This document shows positions 59,537 to 64,000 of a stretch of 64,000 nt of DNA, in pieces (the stretch's first letter is position 1; every line of letters starts with the position of its first letter). The translations under genes were made by a program, and so were the position numbers. Under the pieces are notes generated by a model. The model had not been told where the DNA came from. It worked only from the letters and a program-made list of their open reading frames with translations, and searched no databases. Source of the stretch: JBDWFY01 sp039976075. Lineage in GTDB: Bacteria; Pseudomonadota; Alphaproteobacteria; Rhizobiales; Stappiaceae. The DNA lies in NCBI GenBank assembly GCA_039976075.1, contig JBDWFY010000011.1:372001-436000 (forward strand), in the 5' to 3' direction.

Positions 59537-60481
59537 TCATGTGATCAATTCTGCTGATTGCATGAATTCCAAGGTGCTTTCCAGGTCCACAACCCCAGCA
59601 TCAGAGCCTAGTCCCGAGGCGACGAGGGCGGAAGTCGCCGTGCCCAGTCGGCACGCTTGTTCCAGGTCATATTCCATCGCGAGACCGGAGATAAACCCAC
59701 CGCAATAGCTGTCACCACAACCTGTCGTGTCGGAGACGTCGATCTGATAAGCCGGAATTCGAAACTCTGTATCGGCAGTTCTGATAAACGAGCCCTTCGC
59801 TCCCCATTTGAAGATGCAGGTTTCAGCTCCCATATCCATGAAAAACTTTGCGATATCGGACGGATTGTTCTGCCCTGATATCTGCTCCGCTTCCTCCATC
59901 GAAGGCATGAAGTAATCGATGTGAGGCAAAAGGCTTTTCAGCTTTTCGGCGGTGTCGGGTTCCGGTCCAATCAAATCAAACGTCGTGATCACTCCCTTTT
60001 TTTTGGCATATTTCAGCAGATTGTCGCCTTGACCGCTTTCCATCGCTCGAATGAATCCAGTTCCTCCATAGTGGAGGAATCTTGTGTCGCACACATCTTC
60101 AAACTGACTTTCGTCGACAAACAGCTGATCGGAGGCGCCTCGACAGTGCAGGCATGGCCGGTCTCCATTTGCGCGGATGGGAAGGATTGTTGTCGAAGTC
60201 TGAATCTTGTCCGTGTGTTGTACCATGGAGCAATCAAGACCAAACTTCTCGCAGGCGTGGATCATGAAATCACCCTTTTCATCATTGCCAACGCAAAAGA
60301 CGAAAGTGGCGTTTGTGCCCAGTTTGGCGGCATTGATCGCTGCGCCTGTGGCGGTGCCGGCAGGGTTTATCCGTATCTCATCCAAAAAGGCGATGCCGCC
60401 TCCTTCGGGTAAATCGTAAACCGGTCGTCCGGAGATATCGAGTGTGGCGAAACCGACAAATGCGGCGTCAAATTTTGGCAT
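59537..60481 (-). CDS. PfkB-family sugar kinase
   Basis: 314 residues, ribokinase-like. The N-terminal GG-like region is FLDEIRINPAGTATGAAINAAKLG, and the C-terminal catalytic motif is DTTGCGDSYCGGFI, where D in GCGD is the catalytic base (the common GAGD reads GCGD here). It phosphorylates the imported sugar or sugar alcohol. It is transcribed toward the ABC operon with about 290 bp between, and is divergent from the GlpD-like gene. Confidence 0.88.
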   Translation of the reverse strand: MPKFDAAFVGFATLDISGRPVYDLPEGGGIAFLDEIRINPAGTATGAAINAAKLGTNATFVFCVGNDEKGDFMIHACEKFGLDCSMVQHTDKIQTSTTILPIRANGDRPCLHCRGASDQLFVDESQFEDVCDTRFLHYGGTGFIRAMESGQGDNLLKYAKKKGVITTFDLIGPEPDTAEKLKSLLPHIDYFMPSMEEAEQISGQNNPSDIAKFFMDMGAETCIFKWGAKGSFIRTADTEFRIPAYQIDVSDTTGCGDSYCGGFISGLAMEYDLEQACRLGTATSALVASGLGSDAGVVDLESTLEFMQSAELIT

Positions 60482-60581
60482 TCATTCCTCCCCAAACCGC
60501 TCATCAGGCAGTAGCAGCCTTGTAAAGAGAGGCCGCGCGGCGACTACAATAACGGTGCGATTTAAAATGCCAAGAGTGGTT

Positions 60582-60628
60582 TGTAAAAAAACTTATCTAT
60601 TGTAAAAATATAAACGCAAATGTAAAAA
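60582..60628. promoter_or_regulatory. Three TGTAAAAA repeats, likely SorC operator
   Basis: TGTAAAAA occurs at 60582, 60601 and 60621, spaced 19 and 20 bp, in the A+T-rich spacer between the kinase and GlpD-like genes. Helical phasing of identical octamers fits a multimeric SorC-type regulator. Confidence 0.6.
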
Positions 60629-60694
60629 TTATTTTATTATTGGTTTGAAAGGTCGCGATGCCACGGGTGCTTGCGCGTCTTGTGGGAGAGTTGG

Positions 60695-62380
60695 TTGGAC
60701 AACAAGGTTTCCCGGTTTAGAGCAGAAAATCTAGCTGTTTTGCGTCAGTTGAGACAGTCCGACGTCCTGATTCTGGGCGGAGGAGTAAATGGTGTCGCTG
60801 TCTTACGTGATCTCGCCCTGAATGGTGTTTCGGCTGTCCTTCTTGAGCAAAACGATTTCTGCGCCGGCGCTAGCGGCGTCTCCACTCGTATGGCCCATGG
60901 CGGATTGAGATATCTGGAAAACAGGGAATTCAAACTGGTTGCAGAGTCGGCAAGAGAGAGAAATCTTCTTCTCAAATACGCTCCTCATCTGACGGAACCT
61001 CTCAAAATCATACTTCCGTTGGAAAGTCGCCTGAGTGGGTTCTGGCAGTCCGCGTTGAACTTTCTGGGTTTGGGTGCTCGTCGCGCGCGGCCTAATCTTT
61101 TGGCCGTCAAACTGGCGTTGCTTGTCTACGAGTTTTTCGGCAGGACCCACCGTAGTTTGCCCAGACATTCGACAGCAATGGGTATCATTGACCTTCCCTC
61201 GAACATCAAAAAGACCGTCAAGAGCTATGCTTCCTACTATGATGGCAGTTTTGTCAATCCGGAGGGGTTGATTTTCGAGATGCTGACCGAAGCGCTTGAA
61301 GCCGATAGCGATTGCGTCGCGTTGAATCATATTGAGTGGAAGACGTCTCCTGACGGGAGCCTGGAAATTTATGACCCTCTATGTGGCGAGCAATTCACAG
61401 TGATGCCGAAGGTAGTGGTCAACGCGACGGGCGCATGGCTTGATGAAACCAACAACAGGCTGGGTGTGACAACGGCTTATGTTTCGGCAGTGAAGGGCAC
61501 ACATATCGTTCTGCGTCACAATGAACTGCTGGAACGGCTGGATAACAGGGCCTTTTATTTCGATGACGGCAGCGGTCGCATGGTCATCTGCAATCCGCTC
61601 GGGAAAACCATTTTGATGGGGACAACCGAAACGGCCTCTCTGGCACCCTCACAGCTGTGTGTCGAAGAAAGCGAAATTCGGTACTTGCTGAGGGCACTAA
61701 GTTCACTTTTTGACGATATCGAGCTCGACGAAACGCATATTGTGGCAGCCATCACCGGTGCCCGCCCGTTGCGCAAAAGCTCGACCTCCGACATGTACGC
61801 TGCACGCCGCAATCATGCGGTTTTGTCGGTAACACCCGAACATAAGCAATATCCGATACTCTCGATGACCGGCGGCAAGTGGACCACCTTTCGTCCCTTT
61901 GCGGAAAAAGCCGTGGATGACGTTCTTGCCCGGTTGGGAAAGCCGCGCGTGGTCTCGACCATGGAGAGATCCTATCTTGGGACGCCATCAGATGACACGG
62001 TGCTGCCTTCTGAAGGGGATGAGCGGTCCGGCATGCTTTATTCACGATACGGCGCCTTGTGGCAGGAAGTTGCGACTTACTGCCTTGAGCAACCGGATGC
62101 CCCGCTGACTGCGATGTCGGCTTATTCTGTACGCGAAATCAGATGGTTGATCGAAAGGCGAGGGGCAGCTCTTCTGGATGATATCATCTTGCGCCGCACG
62201 ACTCTGGCCATTGATGGATTGGCAACGAAAGACGTTCTGGAAGAGATTGCGAGAATTCTGGCTGAGACGAAAAACCAAACAACATCCTGGGCGGCAACAG
62301 AAGTTGAACGGTGCGAGCAGATGCCAGCTATTCGGTACCGTCCGTCCGCTGCAACTGGTGACAACAAACACGCTGCCTGA
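60695..62380 (+). CDS. GlpD-like FAD-dependent sugar(-alcohol) phosphate dehydrogenase
   Basis: 561 residues from TTG 60695, chosen for GGGAG about seven bases upstream; TTG 60671 is also in frame. The family resembles glycerol-3-phosphate dehydrogenase (GlpD/EryB group): FAD loop LILGGGVNGVAVLRDLA, then STRMAHGGLRYLE and MTGGKWTTFRPFAEKAVDD. Members oxidise a polyol phosphate and reduce the quinone pool at the membrane. With a PfkB kinase, ABC transporter and SorC regulator beside it, an erythritol- or similar polyol-phosphate substrate is a good guess, but glycerol 3-phosphate itself cannot be excluded. Confidence 0.86.
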   Translation: MDNKVSRFRAENLAVLRQLRQSDVLILGGGVNGVAVLRDLALNGVSAVLLEQNDFCAGASGVSTRMAHGGLRYLENREFKLVAESARERNLLLKYAPHLTEPLKIILPLESRLSGFWQSALNFLGLGARRARPNLLAVKLALLVYEFFGRTHRSLPRHSTAMGIIDLPSNIKKTVKSYASYYDGSFVNPEGLIFEMLTEALEADSDCVALNHIEWKTSPDGSLEIYDPLCGEQFTVMPKVVVNATGAWLDETNNRLGVTTAYVSAVKGTHIVLRHNELLERLDNRAFYFDDGSGRMVICNPLGKTILMGTTETASLAPSQLCVEESEIRYLLRALSSLFDDIELDETHIVAAITGARPLRKSSTSDMYAARRNHAVLSVTPEHKQYPILSMTGGKWTTFRPFAEKAVDDVLARLGKPRVVSTMERSYLGTPSDDTVLPSEGDERSGMLYSRYGALWQEVATYCLEQPDAPLTAMSAYSVREIRWLIERRGAALLDDIILRRTTLAIDGLATKDVLEEIARILAETKNQTTSWAATEVERCEQMPAIRYRPSAATGDNKHAA

Positions 62381-62472
62381 GGGACCAATGCCATGCTGCT
62401 GTGCCAAGTGCGTTATGGTCTGAAAAAAGAGTTTAGCTTGAAATACAATTCGCAATCTTCCAAACATAACAA

Positions 62473-63429
62473 ATGAAAAGCAGCCAGCGTCTCAATCATC
62501 CTTCCGATAAGCTTGTGGCGGAAATCGCCTGGCTTTATTACATCAAAGGTCTGACACAGGGCGACGTTGCCAAGCAGAAATCGCTCTCACGTCCGACGGT
62601 CATCAGTTATTTGAAGCTGGCGAGGGATCGTGGGATCGTCAATATCAAGCTTGCTCCGGAACATCTGCGACTGAATGATCTCACAGACTCGCTCAAAGAG
62701 CGGTTCACCTTGGAAAACGTTCACGTCGTGCCGGACATTGAAGGCAGTGCCCGCGATCAGACCATAGCCGTGGGTGAGGTTGCTGCCCATTTGCTGCCGG
62801 ACTTTCTGGAGCCCGGCGATCAACTCGGCGTTTCGTGGGGAGAGACAATCTCCCATGTGGCCGATACAACGCCTCACTGGCCTATTAAAGACCTGACCGT
62901 CCGTCAATTGATCGGGTCAATGGCTAACCCCTTGATGATTACAGCCGAAAGCTGCACCACGGAAATCGCACGCCGTATGTCCGCATTCTGCGTCAATATG
63001 AACGCACCTGCCGTTTGCAGCAACATAGAGCTTGCCAATGCGTTGCGAGAGGAACCGATTATCAATGAACAGCTGGCTAGTCTGAAACAGTGTAACAAGG
63101 CTATCTTTTCTCTCAGCCCTTGTGTTCCAGATACGCACGTTGTGCACTTCAAGGTCGCCACCAAGCCGGAGATCAGAACCTATCAGAAGCAAGGTGCAGT
63201 ATGTATTCTTGTCGGGAGATTTCTTGATGCGGAAGGCAACATCGTATCGGGTGAGCTTGATGATCGGCTGTTTAGTGTGAAGTTGAGCGATTTGAAGAAG
63301 ATGACTGGGTTTCTGGTTGTCAGCGGCCGGCATAAATCTCAGGCTACACTGGCGGCGCTGAGAGGAGGCTATGTTCAACATCTGGTGCTGAACACATCAC
63401 TGGCGGAAGATATTCTGAAATCAAGCTGA
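62473..63429 (+). CDS. SorC/DeoR-type sugar-binding transcriptional regulator
   Basis: 318 residues: N-terminal HTH (YYIKGLTQGDVAKQKSLSRPTVISYLKLARDRGIV, about 22-56), then the sugar-bind domain with GVSWGETISHVAD, VRQLIGSMANP and the late VVSGRHKSQATLAALRGGYVQHLVLNT. EryD and LsrR are members. Phosphorylated sugar ligands usually release repression. It is on the same strand as the GlpD-like gene and likely controls the divergent cluster through the TGTAAAAA repeats. Confidence 0.9.
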   Translation: MKSSQRLNHPSDKLVAEIAWLYYIKGLTQGDVAKQKSLSRPTVISYLKLARDRGIVNIKLAPEHLRLNDLTDSLKERFTLENVHVVPDIEGSARDQTIAVGEVAAHLLPDFLEPGDQLGVSWGETISHVADTTPHWPIKDLTVRQLIGSMANPLMITAESCTTEIARRMSAFCVNMNAPAVCSNIELANALREEPIINEQLASLKQCNKAIFSLSPCVPDTHVVHFKVATKPEIRTYQKQGAVCILVGRFLDAEGNIVSGELDDRLFSVKLSDLKKMTGFLVVSGRHKSQATLAALRGGYVQHLVLNTSLAEDILKSS

Positions 63430-63507
63430 CTGAGCTGATCTGTTAGGTCGGACACTGATGTAAGCGACGAATTGTTGTCTGTTGATCTCCGCTTGTAGGA
63501 GATTGTC

Positions 63508-63936
63508 GTGAGCGACAGTCCACAACAGATTGCTTCGCAAGGCAAAAGTCATTTCCTGGCGGACACTTCGGCCTGGAACAAAATAGAACATCTCGGTTCA
63601 GTACTTGAGGCGGAGAATGCTGATTTGACCGACAAGCGCACGCTATTTTTGTCTGCCGGATTGTCAGGAACTGAAGTTGCTCTGCTGGCAGCACTAAGCG
63701 GTGAGCATCTTAAGAGCGCGTTGGGCTCGATCCGGGCTTCGGCTTTATCATCGACACGCCAAACCGAAGTCGTTTGTACCGGAGAATATGGGGCCGAATT
63801 TCTTTGCCTCATCCCGAAGCGATCATCGGGTCACCCGGATCCAATGGCAGCTGTGAGCCCAGACTTACCAAATTGGCGCACGGCAGCGAATGTCAGCTTC
63901 CAAGTCGCCTGTTGGAACCAGATGTTCTATCGTTGA
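63508..63936 (+). CDS. Hypothetical protein, possibly frameshifted, continuing past the window
   Basis: 142 residues from GTG 63508 with TAGGAGAT before it. No domain recognised; the early part (KIEHLGSVLEAENADL, GLSGTEVALLAALSGEHL) looks like normal protein. From about 63810 the +2 frame carries a protein-like reading (EAIIGSPGSNGSCEPRLT, then SLTGDRIEKAIQMAEIVLY) that is open to the window edge, while the annotated frame stops at 63936. Either a one-base shift has split the gene, or a second gene overlaps. Confidence 0.45.
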   Translation: MSDSPQQIASQGKSHFLADTSAWNKIEHLGSVLEAENADLTDKRTLFLSAGLSGTEVALLAALSGEHLKSALGSIRASALSSTRQTEVVCTGEYGAEFLCLIPKRSSGHPDPMAAVSPDLPNWRTAANVSFQVACWNQMFYR

Positions 63937-64000
63937 CGGGCGATCGAATCGAGAAGGCGATCCAAATGGCCGAAATAGTTCTTTATGCTTCCAAGGCGTC

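Noticed and set aside
60695..63429. Direct assignment as the erythritol (ery) operon
   Set aside because: No FGGY kinase or isomerase genes are visible, and the dehydrogenase is only generally GlpD/EryB-like.

Overview
The window looks like chromosome or large-replicon DNA of an alphaproteobacterium, probably a free-living and possibly marine member of the Hyphomicrobiales or a relative. The support is indirect: class I PHA synthase with phasin, an FNR/FixK-type regulator with TTGAT-N4-ATCAA boxes, a TAXI-TRAP transporter, class III alcohol dehydrogenase, a SorC-regulated sugar locus, and short palindromic repeats of rhizobial style. I see no rRNA, convincing tRNA, CRISPR array, phage or intact insertion sequence. 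Gene density is high and most genes are intact metabolic or regulatory genes.

Layout. 1-4.4 kb: end of a LacI regulator, an EamA transporter, then a looser accessory stretch with an HNH nuclease and small orphan genes. 4.5-12.6 kb: a low-oxygen/stress island (universal stress protein, two cytochromes c, an FNR-type regulator with Fe-S cysteines, Hsp20, phasin, PhaC, alcohol dehydrogenase, acetyltransferase). FNR boxes lie in front of several of these units, often 41.5 bp from the predicted start with a -10 hexamer at the matching position. One box and -10 pair precedes a strong intrinsic terminator with no ORF between, which suggests an FNR-controlled small RNA at about 6905-6984. 12.6-24.4 kb: MerR/old yellow enzyme, a DeoR regulator, Nudix, a sulfatase-TRAP operon with divergent LysR, then an SDR-GST-SRPBCC-DUF1330 operon. 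24.4-26.4 kb: a membrane protein, an HxlR regulator and a catalytically degenerate SDR. A 56-bp element with fixed internal spacing occurs three times in 21.6-26.5 kb, each time in a promoter region, and defines a probable HxlR regulon.

26.7-35.5 kb: two small proteins, a ferredoxin/DUF2182 pair, a selenium-binding protein 56/methanethiol-oxidase homologue, IclR with divergent glutathione-dependent formaldehyde dehydrogenase, a PQQ sugar dehydrogenase and a membrane-fused epimerase. 36-41 kb: an RND efflux pump with its adaptor, and a nucleoside deaminase. 41.8-48 kb: a translationally coupled three-gene 2-oxoacid oxidoreductase operon (flavoprotein, alpha, beta) and an amino-acid permease with an FNR-like box. 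48.1-54.2 kb: a decayed response-regulator gene, then an IclR-RidA-polar amino acid ABC transporter operon divergent from a D-threonine-aldolase-like enzyme. 54.2-64 kb: a sugar ABC transporter with PfkB kinase, divergent from a GlpD-like dehydrogenase and a SorC regulator; this reads as uptake and oxidation of a sugar alcohol or sugar phosphate.

Functional calls rest on motifs read directly from the translations. Regulatory calls rest on symmetry, spacing and repetition within this window and have not been tested against a genome.
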